Assembly: GCF_021602345.1 (NCBI RefSeq)
Contig: NZ_BQID01000004.1
Location: 1-64,000 of the forward strand
DNA from: Pseudomonas pharyngis
GTDB taxonomy: Bacteria; Pseudomonadota; Gammaproteobacteria; Pseudomonadales; Pseudomonadaceae
Direction of reading: 5' to 3'
DNA length: 64,000 nucleotides
Shown here: piece after piece, positions 51,362 through 60,548 of the stretch
Layout: each line of letters begins with the position of its first letter
Numbering within the stretch: position 1 is the first letter of the stretch
Program-made: the position numbers and the translations under genes
The notes under the pieces: model-generated
Told to the model about the DNA's origin: nothing
Seen by the model: only the letters and a program-made list of their open reading frames with translations
Databases searched by the model: none

Positions 51362-51382
51362 TTTGTGAAAGGTGTTCACAAA
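51362..51382. promoter_or_regulatory. Inverted repeat around the ribosome binding site of the LysR gene
   Basis: TTTGTGAA and TTCACAAA, eight-base perfect arms with a five-base spacer, reach into the A of the start codon. The spacer and left arm contain the probable Shine-Dalgarno bases (AAAGG). It could be an autoregulatory operator or an mRNA hairpin that limits translation. Confidence 0.55.
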
Positions 51383-52287
51383 TGAAAAACCCGTCCACGG
51401 CGGATCTGTCGATCTTTCTTTGCATCGCCCAGCACCTGAATTTCAGCCGTGCAGCGGTGGATCTGGGCCTGACACCGTCGGCGCTGAGCCATTCGTTGCG
51501 CGCTCTGGAAAATCGCCTGGGCGTGCGTCTGTTCAATCGCACCACTCGCAGTGTGGCGCTGACCGAAGCGGGCGAGCGGTTATATGCGCGGCTGAAACCG
51601 GCGTTTCGCGACATCGACGACGCGCTCGAAGACCTCAATCACTTTCGCGACAAACCTTCCGGCAACCTGCGCATCACTGCGGGGCGCCAGGCCTGCGAAC
51701 TGGTCCTGCTACCGATTGCCGGGGCGTTCCTTCAGGCCTATCCGGACATCCGCCTGGAAGTGGTCGAAAGCGATGCGCTGCTGGATATCGTCGCCGCCGG
51801 TTTTGATGCCGGGGTGCGGTTCGGCAATCGGCTGGAGGCGGACATGGTGTCGCTGCCGATCGGCCCGACCTTGCGCTCGGTGGTGGTCGCTTCACCGGCG
51901 TTTCTGGAACGGCACGCCGCGCCGCAAAAACCGGAGGATCTGCACACCCTGCCCTGCATCCGTCACCGCTTTCCCAGCGGCGCGCTGTATCGCTGGGAAT
52001 TCGAACGCGGTGGCATCGATCAGGAAATCGAAGTCAACGGCCCGCTGACCCTGGGCGATGTCAGCCTGATGGTCGGCCCGGCGTTGCAAGGTCTGGGACT
52101 GGCCTATGTGTTCGAAGACATGGTCAGCGAGCACCTCGCGGCCGGGCGTCTGGTGCAGGTCTTGGCGGACTGGTGCCCGTACTATCCGGGTCTGCACCTG
52201 TATTACCCGAGCCGGCGCCATGTGCCGGCGCCGCTCAAGGCGTTTATCGACTTCGCCCGCCATGCCCGCGATGGCAAAACGGGCTGA
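51382..52287 (+). CDS. LysR-family transcriptional regulator
   Basis: A 301-residue regulator with the winged helix NPSTADLSIFLCIAQHLNFSRAAVDLGLTPSALSHSLRALENRLGVRLFNRTTRSVALTEAGERL and a C-terminal effector domain of the group acting on divergent oxidoreductase genes. The divergent SDR 130 bases away is the probable target. Its start lies within an inverted repeat (51362-51382) that may mediate autoregulation. Confidence 0.92.
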   Translation: MKNPSTADLSIFLCIAQHLNFSRAAVDLGLTPSALSHSLRALENRLGVRLFNRTTRSVALTEAGERLYARLKPAFRDIDDALEDLNHFRDKPSGNLRITAGRQACELVLLPIAGAFLQAYPDIRLEVVESDALLDIVAAGFDAGVRFGNRLEADMVSLPIGPTLRSVVVASPAFLERHAAPQKPEDLHTLPCIRHRFPSGALYRWEFERGGIDQEIEVNGPLTLGDVSLMVGPALQGLGLAYVFEDMVSEHLAAGRLVQVLADWCPYYPGLHLYYPSRRHVPAPLKAFIDFARHARDGKTG

Positions 52288-52293
52288 GCCGTT

Positions 52294-53463
52294 TTACAGA
52301 TACTTCAGCCAGGCGATGTCGCGACGCCGGGCCTTCAATGCCGAAAACCAGCGCACGGCCGGGAACAACGCGACCGCCAGCACCATCGCCGCCAGCCACA
52401 CCGAAACCACCGACGAGAAACCGAAATACATGCCCTGATTAAGCCCGAACAGCGCCACACCGATCAGGTACAACACCTTCAGCGCATACAGGTGCAGCAG
52501 GTAAAAAAACATCGGTGCCGAACCGAACACCGTCAGCCAGCGAATCCAGCGTCGATCCTGTGCGCGTTCGAACACCAGCAACAGCAACAGTCCGACACTC
52601 ACAGTCAATGTGATGAACAACAGCGACGGCGGGTATTTGGTGATGTTGAAAAAACTCATCAGGGTTTGCACACCGCTGTCACCGAAGGCCCAGGGTTTCT
52701 CGCCGTAACCGTTGACCAGCCGCAGGGCCACGAACCCCAGCAGCCCGGCGATGCCACCGATCAACAAACGGCGCTGACGCACCCCGGCATCGGCCGCACG
52801 AGCGAACCACGGCCCCAGCGCGTAACCCAACCCGATCACGCCGATCCACGGCAACAACGGGTACGAGGTGCGCAGACGCAAAGTCTCGCTGGCCTCGATC
52901 CAGCCCCGGTCATGCAGGATCGCCCACGGTATGTGCAGCGCCGACTCCGCTGCGAAGTGCAGTCCGTCGAGCAGATTGTGCCCGGCGATGATCGCCAGGC
53001 TCAGCGTCAACAACAGACAGCGTGGCAGCCAGACCAGCAGCGACAGCGCGATCATGCTCAGGCCGATCGCCCAGATCACTTGCAGGTAGATCACAGTCGG
53101 TGGCAGCTGGAACGTCCAGGCAAAATTCACCAGGGTGAATTCGAGCGCCACCAGAAACAAACCGCGCTTGAACAGAAAGGCACTGACGTCAGCCTTGCCG
53201 GCGTACTTTTCCCCGAACAACCACGCCGATAAGCCGGTCAGCAGCACGAACACCGGCGCGCACAGATGCGCCAGGGTGCGACTGAAGAACAGCGCCGGTT
53301 CCGTGCTGGCGATGTCCATCGGGTCGGTGACCTGACGATGCAGCAGAAAGGTTTCGCGCACGTGGTCGAGCAACATGAACAGAATCACCAGGCCACGCAG
53401 CGCATCAATGGACAGCAACCGGCCAGTGGCCGAGGGGGCAGAACGGGGAACCGCAATCGTCAT
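52294..53463 (-). CDS. DUF1624 family multi-pass membrane protein
   Basis: A 389-residue protein with about ten hydrophobic helices. The start RLLSIDALRGLVILFMLLDHVRETFL, with a conserved Asp, Arg-Gly and His, is the signature of DUF1624, related to heparan-alpha-glucosaminide N-acetyltransferase and other membrane acyltransferases. YPLLPWIGVIGLGYALG and FGSAPMFFYLLHLYALK are further family motifs. It may transfer an acyl group to a cell-envelope sugar; no partner gene is adjacent. Confidence 0.9.
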   Translation of the reverse strand: MTIAVPRSAPSATGRLLSIDALRGLVILFMLLDHVRETFLLHRQVTDPMDIASTEPALFFSRTLAHLCAPVFVLLTGLSAWLFGEKYAGKADVSAFLFKRGLFLVALEFTLVNFAWTFQLPPTVIYLQVIWAIGLSMIALSLLVWLPRCLLLTLSLAIIAGHNLLDGLHFAAESALHIPWAILHDRGWIEASETLRLRTSYPLLPWIGVIGLGYALGPWFARAADAGVRQRRLLIGGIAGLLGFVALRLVNGYGEKPWAFGDSGVQTLMSFFNITKYPPSLLFITLTVSVGLLLLLVFERAQDRRWIRWLTVFGSAPMFFYLLHLYALKVLYLIGVALFGLNQGMYFGFSSVVSVWLAAMVLAVALFPAVRWFSALKARRRDIAWLKYL

Positions 53464-53578
53464 GGAGGTATCGCAATCGAAAGGTTGATCGATGCGGCCG
53501 CCCGAAAGCGGCCGTAAAATTTGCGTTACCTTATAACATGAAAAACCAATCTAATCGCTAGCGGTTCTCAAACAGCCT

Positions 53579-56500
53579 TCACGCGGTGCGCAGGGTTTCC
53601 AGCACGACCTGCAACGGATGACGCAACTGTTGATCGGCCTGGCGCTTGACCTGGCTGCGGCAGGAATAGCCGGTGGCCAGTGCTTCGCCCTTCTCCAACG
53701 GAGCCTCGATCTGCTTCGCCCAGGATTGCTCGTAGATCACCGCCGAGGTCTCGCGATTACGCGCTTCGTGCCCGTAAGTGCCGGACATGCCGCAGCAACC
53801 GGTGGCCTGAGTCGCGAGATTCAGGCCAACACGCTCGAACACCTGCTCCCATTGCCGAGTGGCGGCCGGAGCGTTGGTTTTTTCGGTGCAGTGCGCCAGC
53901 AGGCGGAAGGTTTCGTCGCGGCGCGTTCCGACTTGCTCCGGCATGATCTTGAGCAGCCACTCCTGCACCAGCGCCACCTCCGGGCATTGCTCCATTCCCG
54001 GGACTTTCAGATATTCCTGGCGATAGACCAGGGTCATGGCCGGGTCGAGCCCTACCAACGGCACACCGATCTCGGCCAGCGCGCGCAATTGCCCGGCATT
54101 GCGCAACGCCGCGCGGTTGAACGCCGAGAGGAAACCCTGCACATGCAGCGGCTTGCCGTTGGCATTGAACGGTGCCAGGTAGACCTGATAGCCGAGACGC
54201 GAAATCAGCTCGATCAGATCCGCCAGCAACGGCGCCTCGAAATACCGGGTGAAGGCGTCCTGCACCAGCACCACGCTGCGTTCGCGCTGGGCTGCAGTCA
54301 GCGCCGACAACACCTCGACCGACGCTGGCTGAACCTGCCAGCGACGCATCGCCGCGTGGAAATCGAAACGGCTGAGCAATGGCACATCGACCATGCCGCC
54401 AAGACGTTCGATCAAGCGACGGCTGAACGAGGCGCCCATCAAGCCGTTATAGAGAAACGGAATCCGCGCCATGTACGGAATCGTGTACTCCAGCGAAGCA
54501 ATCAGATAATCCCGCGCCGGCCGCAGATAACGGGTGTGGTACAGCTCAAGGAACCGCGAACGGAAGTCCGGCACGTTGACCTTCACCGGGCACTGCCCCG
54601 CGCAGGACTTGCACGCCAGGCACCCGGCCATGGCGTCGTACACCTCGTGGGAGAAGTCCTGTTCCTGCGCACGGCTGTTACGCCAGCGCTGCAGCAACGT
54701 GCTGAAAAACGGCGGACGGCGACTGGCATCGGCCAACACGTCGACCCCTGCCTCGCCCTGCAACCGCAGCCATTCGCGAATCAGCGAAGCGCGGCCCTTG
54801 GGCGATTGCGCACGCTGGCGGGTGGCTTTCCACGATGGGCACATGGCGTCGTCGGGATCGAAGTTGTAGCAGGCGCCGTTGCCGTTGCAGTGCATCGCTG
54901 CGCCGTAGTCCTGCCAGACCTTCTCGTCGATCTGCCGATCAAGTTCGCCGCGCAGGGTGACTTCGTCGATTTTCAGCAATGCCGCGCCGGGAATATTCGG
55001 CGTGGCTATCTTGCCGGGATTGAACTGGTTGAACGGATCGAACGCCGCCTTCAGGGCCTGCAGCGCCGGGTACAAGTCGCCGAAGAAGGCCGGCGCATAT
55101 TCCGAGCGCAGGCCCTTGCCGTGTTCGCCCCACAGCAGGCCGCCGTAACGCTGGGTCAGCGCGGCGACGCCGTCCGAAACGGGACGCACCAGTGCGGCTT
55201 GCTGTGGGTCTTTCATGTCGAGAATCGGCCGTACGTGCAGCACGCCGGCATCGACGTGACCAAACATGCCGTACTGCAACTGGTGGCTGTCGAGCAGGTC
55301 GCGCAGTTCGGCGATGTACTCGGCCAGGTGCTGCGGCGGCACGGCGGTGTCTTCGACGAACGGCTGCGGCCGCGCTTCACCGGCGACGTTGCCGAGCAAA
55401 CCCACCGCGCGTTTGCGCATGCCGTAGACGCGATTCACCGCCGCATGCCCGACGGCCAGCGTGTGGCCCAGGCGCTCGACCGTGGCGTCGTTGCCCAAGT
55501 GCTGGACGAAGGCTTCGACCCGGCGTTGCAGCTCCTCGGGATCGTCGCCGCAGAACTCCACCAGGTTGATCCCCAGCGTCGGCCGCTCGGCGCTTTCCGG
55601 AAAGTACTCGGCGACGCCGTGCCAGACGATGTCCTGCATCGCCAGCAACAGCACTTTGGAGTCGACGGTTTCAATCGACAGCGGCTTGAGCGCCATCAGC
55701 GCACGGGCATCGCGCAAGGCATCCATGAAGCCGGCGTAGCGAATGTTCACCAGCATCGTGTGCTTGGGGATCGGCAACACGTTGAGTTTGGCCTCGACCA
55801 CAAACCCCAGCGAACCCTCGGCGCCGCACAGCACGCTGTTGAGGTTGAAACGGTTGTCGGCCTCGCGCAGGTGCGCCAGGTCGTAGCCGGTCAGGCAGCG
55901 ATTGAGATCGGGGAAGGTTTCCCGGATCAGCTCGCCCTGCTCATCAATGATCTGCCGCGCGCAGCGATACACTTCGCCGGCCCGACCCTCGCGAGCACAC
56001 TCCGCTGTCAGCTCGCTTTCTTCCAGCGGGCGACCGTGCAAGCGCTCGCCACCGCGCAGGACCATGTGCAGTTCCAGCACGTGGTCGCGGGTCTTGCCGT
56101 AGGTGCAACTGCCCTGGCCGCTGGCGTCGGTGTTGATCATGCCGCCGACCGTAGCGCGGTTGGAGGTCGACAGTTCCGGGGCGAAAAACAGCCCGGCGGA
56201 TTTCAGGGCGGCGTTCAGTTGATCCTTCACTACGCCGGCCTGCACCCTTACCCAACGCTGTTCAACGTTGATTTCGAGAATGCGGTTCATGTGCCGCGAC
56301 AGGTCGACGACGATACCGTCGGTCAATGACTGGCCGTTGGTGCCCGTGCCGCCACCGCGAGGGGTGATCACCACTTTCTGGTAGGCCGGTTCGGCGATCA
56401 GGCGTGCCAGCAGCGCCACGTCGTCGGCGTCACGCGGGAATACCGCCGCCTGCGGCAAGCGTTGATAGATCGAGTTGTCGGTGGCCAGCACCACGCGGCT

Positions 56501-56608
56501 GGCGTAGTCGGCACTGATTTCGCCGCGAAAACCGCTGGTTTCAAGGGCTTTGAGAAACTGCTGGTAGTCGGTGTTCAACGTGGTGGAAGGCGACAGCTGA
56601 GCAATCAT
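53579..56608 (-). CDS. ydiJ: FAD and Fe-S cluster D-2-hydroxyglutarate dehydrogenase, YdiJ-like
   Basis: A 1009-residue protein matching E. coli YdiJ in length. The N-terminal FAD domain contains VVITPRGGGTGTNGQSL and VGGMINTDASGQGSCTYG; a central lactate-dehydrogenase-like part follows. Then comes a ferredoxin-like segment (CLACKSCAGQCPVKVNVPDF) and a C-terminal CCG-type domain (ATGCCGMSGTYGHE). YdiJ-type enzymes oxidise D-2-hydroxyglutarate made as a by-product of serine synthesis. The start at 56608 suits the family N-terminus but has no strong binding site. The frame extends to a GTG at 56680. It is divergent from a LysR regulator. Confidence 0.92.
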   Translation of the reverse strand: MIAQLSPSTTLNTDYQQFLKALETSGFRGEISADYASRVVLATDNSIYQRLPQAAVFPRDADDVALLARLIAEPAYQKVVITPRGGGTGTNGQSLTDGIVVDLSRHMNRILEINVEQRWVRVQAGVVKDQLNAALKSAGLFFAPELSTSNRATVGGMINTDASGQGSCTYGKTRDHVLELHMVLRGGERLHGRPLEESELTAECAREGRAGEVYRCARQIIDEQGELIRETFPDLNRCLTGYDLAHLREADNRFNLNSVLCGAEGSLGFVVEAKLNVLPIPKHTMLVNIRYAGFMDALRDARALMALKPLSIETVDSKVLLLAMQDIVWHGVAEYFPESAERPTLGINLVEFCGDDPEELQRRVEAFVQHLGNDATVERLGHTLAVGHAAVNRVYGMRKRAVGLLGNVAGEARPQPFVEDTAVPPQHLAEYIAELRDLLDSHQLQYGMFGHVDAGVLHVRPILDMKDPQQAALVRPVSDGVAALTQRYGGLLWGEHGKGLRSEYAPAFFGDLYPALQALKAAFDPFNQFNPGKIATPNIPGAALLKIDEVTLRGELDRQIDEKVWQDYGAAMHCNGNGACYNFDPDDAMCPSWKATRQRAQSPKGRASLIREWLRLQGEAGVDVLADASRRPPFFSTLLQRWRNSRAQEQDFSHEVYDAMAGCLACKSCAGQCPVKVNVPDFRSRFLELYHTRYLRPARDYLIASLEYTIPYMARIPFLYNGLMGASFSRRLIERLGGMVDVPLLSRFDFHAAMRRWQVQPASVEVLSALTAAQRERSVVLVQDAFTRYFEAPLLADLIELISRLGYQVYLAPFNANGKPLHVQGFLSAFNRAALRNAGQLRALAEIGVPLVGLDPAMTLVYRQEYLKVPGMEQCPEVALVQEWLLKIMPEQVGTRRDETFRLLAHCTEKTNAPAATRQWEQVFERVGLNLATQATGCCGMSGTYGHEARNRETSAVIYEQSWAKQIEAPLEKGEALATGYSCRSQVKRQADQQLRHPLQVVLETLRTA

Positions 56609-56767
56609 CGGAAGTGCAATCTCGGTCAAAAACGGGCCGTGTGGCGGTGAACAGTTGTGCGCAAGGAATGATTGCGTCACGCTCCCGCCATCTCATAGGC
56701 CTTATGTTCATTGCAGAGCGATGCCGGGACAACCGTAAAATCGACCCGCAATCCATGACTAAAACGA

Positions 56768-57652
56768 ATGAATCCGCGAACCCTTACTCCCTCGATGTCG
56801 TTGCTGCTGGCGTTTGAAGCCGCTGCACGCCATGAAAGCTACACCCGCGCCGCTCACGAACTGTCGCTGACTCAGAGTGCGGTCAGCCGTCAGGTGCAAA
56901 TCCTGGAAAAGATGCTCGGCATGCGCCTGTTCAGCCGCGAAGGACGGCGAGTGATCCTCACTGACGTTGGGCGCATGTATCAGCGCGAACTGTCCGAAGC
57001 CCTCGGCCAGATCCGCAGCGCGACGTTGCAGGCCATGGCGTTTGGTTCGGGAATCCACAGCCTGCGCCTGGCGACCTTGCCGACCTTCGGCTCGAAATGG
57101 CTGCTGCCACGCTTGAAGGATTTCTACACTGCCCACCCCGGCATGACTGTGCACCTGCATTCACGCATCGAAACCATCGACTTCGACACCAGCGAAATCG
57201 ACGCGGCGATTTGTGTCGGCGGCGGTGACTGGCCGGGGCTGACCGCCCACCGCTTGCACACTGAAGAACTGGTGGTGATCGCCAGTGCGCAGCTGACCGA
57301 TGCCGAACGTCTAGCGGCCGACAAGGATATCGCCGGGCAACTGCTGCTCAACGTCAGCAGCAACGCCCAGGCCTGGTCCGAGTGGTTCAGTCATCACGCC
57401 CTGCCCCATCGCAGCATGCGCATCGGCCCGAGTTTCGAGATGACCTCGCACCTGATTCAGGCCGTGCGCGCCAATATCGGTATCGGGCTGGTGCCGAGGA
57501 TTCTGGTGGAGGATGAATTGCACAACGGTGATTTGCTGCAACTGGGCGAACCGATCAGCAGCCGGCGCAGCTATTACCTGGTGTACCCGGCGCGTAATGA
57601 ATCGCTGGCGTCGCTGAAGGCGTTTCGCGACTGGTTGATGCGCACGCTCTGA
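56768..57652 (+). CDS. LysR-family transcriptional regulator, GcvA type
   Basis: A 294-residue regulator: MSLLLAFEAAARHESYTRAAHELSLTQSAVSRQVQILEKMLGMRLFSREGRRVILTDVGRMY is a GcvA-type winged helix. The effector domain contains DFDTSEIDAAICVGGGDWPGL. It is divergent from the ydiJ-like gene, with 159 bases between their starts, and could adjust it to D-2-hydroxyglutarate or a related acid. This is inference from position. Confidence 0.92.
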   Translation: MNPRTLTPSMSLLLAFEAAARHESYTRAAHELSLTQSAVSRQVQILEKMLGMRLFSREGRRVILTDVGRMYQRELSEALGQIRSATLQAMAFGSGIHSLRLATLPTFGSKWLLPRLKDFYTAHPGMTVHLHSRIETIDFDTSEIDAAICVGGGDWPGLTAHRLHTEELVVIASAQLTDAERLAADKDIAGQLLLNVSSNAQAWSEWFSHHALPHRSMRIGPSFEMTSHLIQAVRANIGIGLVPRILVEDELHNGDLLQLGEPISSRRSYYLVYPARNESLASLKAFRDWLMRTL

Positions 57653-57676
57653 ATCTCTACATCGCCAGATCAATTG

Positions 57677-57747
57677 CCATCGCGAGCAGGCTCGCTCCCA
57701 CAGAGATCAATATTCCAATGTGGGAGCGCGCCTGCTCGCGATGGCGC
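57677..57747. repeat. REP-type inverted pair
   Basis: Arms CCATCGCGAGCAGGCTCGCTCCCACA and TGTGGGAGCGCGCCTGCTCGCGATGG face each other around about 20 bases. It is the same subtype as at 7402-7497. It lies between the convergent LysR and glucarate dehydratase genes. Confidence 0.88.
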
Positions 57748-57760
57748 CAGACCCGTGAAC

Positions 57761-59035
57761 TCAGAACCGCGGCTTAACTGCTTTCCAGTCCGGCTTGTAG
57801 CGCTGCATCTGTCGCACATCATCGCGCTGGCGAATGCCGCAGGTCAGGTACTGGTCATGCAGCTTGCCCAGTTGATCGTGATCCAACTCCAGCCCGAGGC
57901 CCGGTGCACGAGTAACCTTCACGCAGCCATCGACAATCGGCAGCTTGCCGCCCTTGATCACTTCTTCATCCGGTTCCTGCCACGGGTAATGGGTGTCGCA
58001 GGCGTAGTCCAGATTCGGTACAGCCGCCGCCACGTGCGCCATGGCCATAAGGCTTATGCCCAGGTGTGAGTTGGAATGCATCGACACGCCGAGGCCGAAG
58101 GTGTCGCACATTTTCGCCAGGGTCTGGGTGTCGCGCAGACCGCCCCAGTAGTGGTGGTCGGCGAGGACAATCTGCACGCTGTTCAGCGCGACGCTGCGTC
58201 GGAACTCGTCGAAATCGGTGACCACCATATTGGTCGCCAGCGGCAGCCCGGTGCGTTTGTGCAGTTCGGCCATGCCGTCGAGGCTCGGGGTCGGGTCTTC
58301 GTAATACTGCAGATCATCGCCCAGCAACTCGGCCATGCGGATCGAGGTTTCCAGCGACCAGTTGCCGTTGGGATCGATGCGCAGCGGATAACCGGGAAAG
58401 GCCTTTTTCAGCGCCTTGATGCACGCCACTTCGTGTTCCGGCGGCAGCGTGCCGGCCTTGAGCTTGATGCTCTTGAAACCGTACGCCTCGATCATCCGCG
58501 CGGCCTGGGCGACGATCTGCTGTTCGTTCAGCGCCTCGCCCCAGTTGTCCGGTTTGTACGGCGAATCGACGTGCTGCGCATACTTGAAAAACAGGTAGGC
58601 ACTGAACGGCACTTCATCACGCACCGCCCCGCCCAGCAGATCCACCAGCGGCACATTCAAGTAGCGGGCCTGCAAGTCGAGGAACGCCACTTCAAACGCC
58701 GAATATGCGTTGCTCACCGCTTTACTGGCGTGGGAACCAGGGGCGAGTTCAGCACCGGCCAGACTGGCCGGTTTGTTGGCGGCGACCGTGGCCTGAACGA
58801 TCCGACGCAACTGATTGAGATTGAACGGATCGAGGCCGATCAACTGCGACTGCAACTGTTGCTGGATCGCCAGCGCCGGGGCATCCCCATAGCTTTCGCC
58901 GAGGCCGATGTAGCCGTTGTCGCTTTCGATCTCGATGATCGAGCGCAGGGCGAACGGTTCGTGGATGCCACTGGCGTTGAGCAGCGGCGGATCACGGAAG
59001 GCAATCGGAGTGACGGTTACGCGAGTGATTTTCAA
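57761..59035 (-). CDS. gudD: Glucarate dehydratase (enolase superfamily)
   Basis: A 424-residue enolase-superfamily enzyme. The base motif KxK is in KSIKLKAG, metal ligands are in RIDPNGNW, YYEDPTPSLDG and TNMVVTDFDEF, and the catalytic histidine lies in VSMHSNSHLGIS. These match glucarate dehydratase, which removes water from D-glucarate or L-idarate to 5-keto-4-deoxyglucarate. It is slightly shorter than the E. coli enzyme. An MFS transporter gene follows upstream in the same direction after 24 bases and probably imports glucarate. Confidence 0.93.
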   Translation of the reverse strand: MKITRVTVTPIAFRDPPLLNASGIHEPFALRSIIEIESDNGYIGLGESYGDAPALAIQQQLQSQLIGLDPFNLNQLRRIVQATVAANKPASLAGAELAPGSHASKAVSNAYSAFEVAFLDLQARYLNVPLVDLLGGAVRDEVPFSAYLFFKYAQHVDSPYKPDNWGEALNEQQIVAQAARMIEAYGFKSIKLKAGTLPPEHEVACIKALKKAFPGYPLRIDPNGNWSLETSIRMAELLGDDLQYYEDPTPSLDGMAELHKRTGLPLATNMVVTDFDEFRRSVALNSVQIVLADHHYWGGLRDTQTLAKMCDTFGLGVSMHSNSHLGISLMAMAHVAAAVPNLDYACDTHYPWQEPDEEVIKGGKLPIVDGCVKVTRAPGLGLELDHDQLGKLHDQYLTCGIRQRDDVRQMQRYKPDWKAVKPRF

Positions 59036-59059
59036 AATGACGCTCCTGTTGAGTCGGAA

Positions 59060-60475
59060 TCAGTGGCTCGCCACCGGATTGGCCGTCGACGCGACGGCGG
59101 TTTCGGGTTCAGGCTTTGCCGGGGTTTTGCCTTTGGCGCCGGGCGCCATGCGGGCAAAGAAGATCACCACTGCTGCCACCAGCGAAGTTGCGGCCAGGCC
59201 ATACAGGCCGCCTTCTATGGAGCCGGTGGTCTGTTCCAGGAAACCGAACGCGGTCGGCGCAACGAAGCCACCCAGATTGCCGATGGAGTTGATCAGCGCG
59301 ATCACCGCCGCCGCGATGCGCGCATCCAGGTAGCTTTGCGGAATCGGCCAGAACAGCGCCGAGGCAGCTTTGAAACCAATAGCCGCGAAACAGATGGCAA
59401 CGAAAGCGAAAATCGGCCCGCCGGTGGTGGACATGAACATGCCGAACGCGGCGATCACCAGGGTCAGCGCGACCCACGCCTGCTGGAATTTCCACTTGCC
59501 GGCCAGCGCCGCAAAGCCGTACATCGCGACGATGGAAATGATCCATGGCACCGAGTTGAGCAACCCGACCTGGAAGTCGCCGAGATTGCCCATCTTCTTG
59601 ATCATGCTCGGCAGCCAGAAAGTGGCGCCGTAGATGGTCAGGGCGATGGAGAAGTAGATGAAGCAGAACAGCGCGATCTGCCGGTCCGCCAACAGTTTGA
59701 ACATCGATGGTTTGGCAACGTGAGTCGCTTCGCGGGCGCGCTGCTCTTCAGCGATTGCCGTCACCAGCGCTTCACGCTCCTCCTCGCTCAGCCACTTGGC
59801 CTGACGCGGATGGGATTGCAGCCAGAACCAGACAAACCCGCAGAGCACTACCGATGCGGCACCTTCGATCAGGAACATCCACTGCCAGCCGTGCATGCCC
59901 AGACCGCTGATGTGCAACAGCGCACCGGACACCGGACCGGAAATTACCGAAGCGATTGCCGAGCCGCTGAGAAACACCGCCATGGTCTTGCCGCGCTCAG
60001 AGGCCGGCAGCCATTGGGTGAAGTAATAAATGATCCCCGGGAAGAACCCGGCCTCGGCAGCGCCCAGGATGAAGCGCAGCACGTAGAAACTGGTTTCGCC
60101 TTTGACGAACGCCATGGCCATCGCCGCTGCGCCCCAGGTGAACATGATCCGCGTCAGCCAGGCGCGGGCGCCATAGCGCTGAAGAAGCATGTTGGATGGC
60201 ACTTCAAACAAGGCGTAACCGATGAAAAACAGACCGGCACCAAGGCCATAGGCAGCAGCGCCGATACCCAGATCGGTTTCCAGATGACTGCGCACAAAGC
60301 CGATGTTGACCCGGTCGATGTAGTTGACGATGAACATCACCACGAACAACGGCAGCACATGGCGCTTGACCTTGGCGGCGGCGCGGGCGAGTACCGTGAT
60401 GTCCGGCGGACTCTGGAGGGTTTTCAAGGGGCGACTCCCGATCTTTGTTTTTGTAGGGATGGCCTGTTCAGGCAT
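59060..60475 (-). CDS. MFS transporter, glucarate/organic-anion (ACS family) type
   Basis: A 471-residue transporter with twelve predicted helices. FIVNYIDRVNIGF and SNMLLQRYGARAWLTRIMFTWG are typical of the anion:cation symporter branch that carries sugar acids. The operon with gudD points to glucarate. The ATG at 60475 has no clear binding site. A TTG at 60427 with GGGAG eight bases upstream would give a protein 16 residues shorter and may be the real start. A LysR gene lies divergent. Confidence 0.9.
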   Translation of the reverse strand: MPEQAIPTKTKIGSRPLKTLQSPPDITVLARAAAKVKRHVLPLFVVMFIVNYIDRVNIGFVRSHLETDLGIGAAAYGLGAGLFFIGYALFEVPSNMLLQRYGARAWLTRIMFTWGAAAMAMAFVKGETSFYVLRFILGAAEAGFFPGIIYYFTQWLPASERGKTMAVFLSGSAIASVISGPVSGALLHISGLGMHGWQWMFLIEGAASVVLCGFVWFWLQSHPRQAKWLSEEEREALVTAIAEEQRAREATHVAKPSMFKLLADRQIALFCFIYFSIALTIYGATFWLPSMIKKMGNLGDFQVGLLNSVPWIISIVAMYGFAALAGKWKFQQAWVALTLVIAAFGMFMSTTGGPIFAFVAICFAAIGFKAASALFWPIPQSYLDARIAAAVIALINSIGNLGGFVAPTAFGFLEQTTGSIEGGLYGLAATSLVAAVVIFFARMAPGAKGKTPAKPEPETAVASTANPVASH

Positions 60476-60548
60476 AGAGCGATCATGGACGGGGTGATTG
60501 ATCCCGTCTAATCTAACTTGGCATTCGATTGATACCTGGATTAGATCA

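Noticed and set aside
53618-56329. 903-codon plus-strand frame opposite the ydiJ-like gene
   Set aside because: It is an antisense shadow of a complete FAD/Fe-S enzyme with clear motifs. The frame is low-complexity in Gln, His and Arg.
58076-60511. 811-codon plus-strand frame opposite gudD and the MFS gene
   Set aside because: It spans two real genes on the other strand and their junction, with His/Gln/Arg-rich antisense composition.
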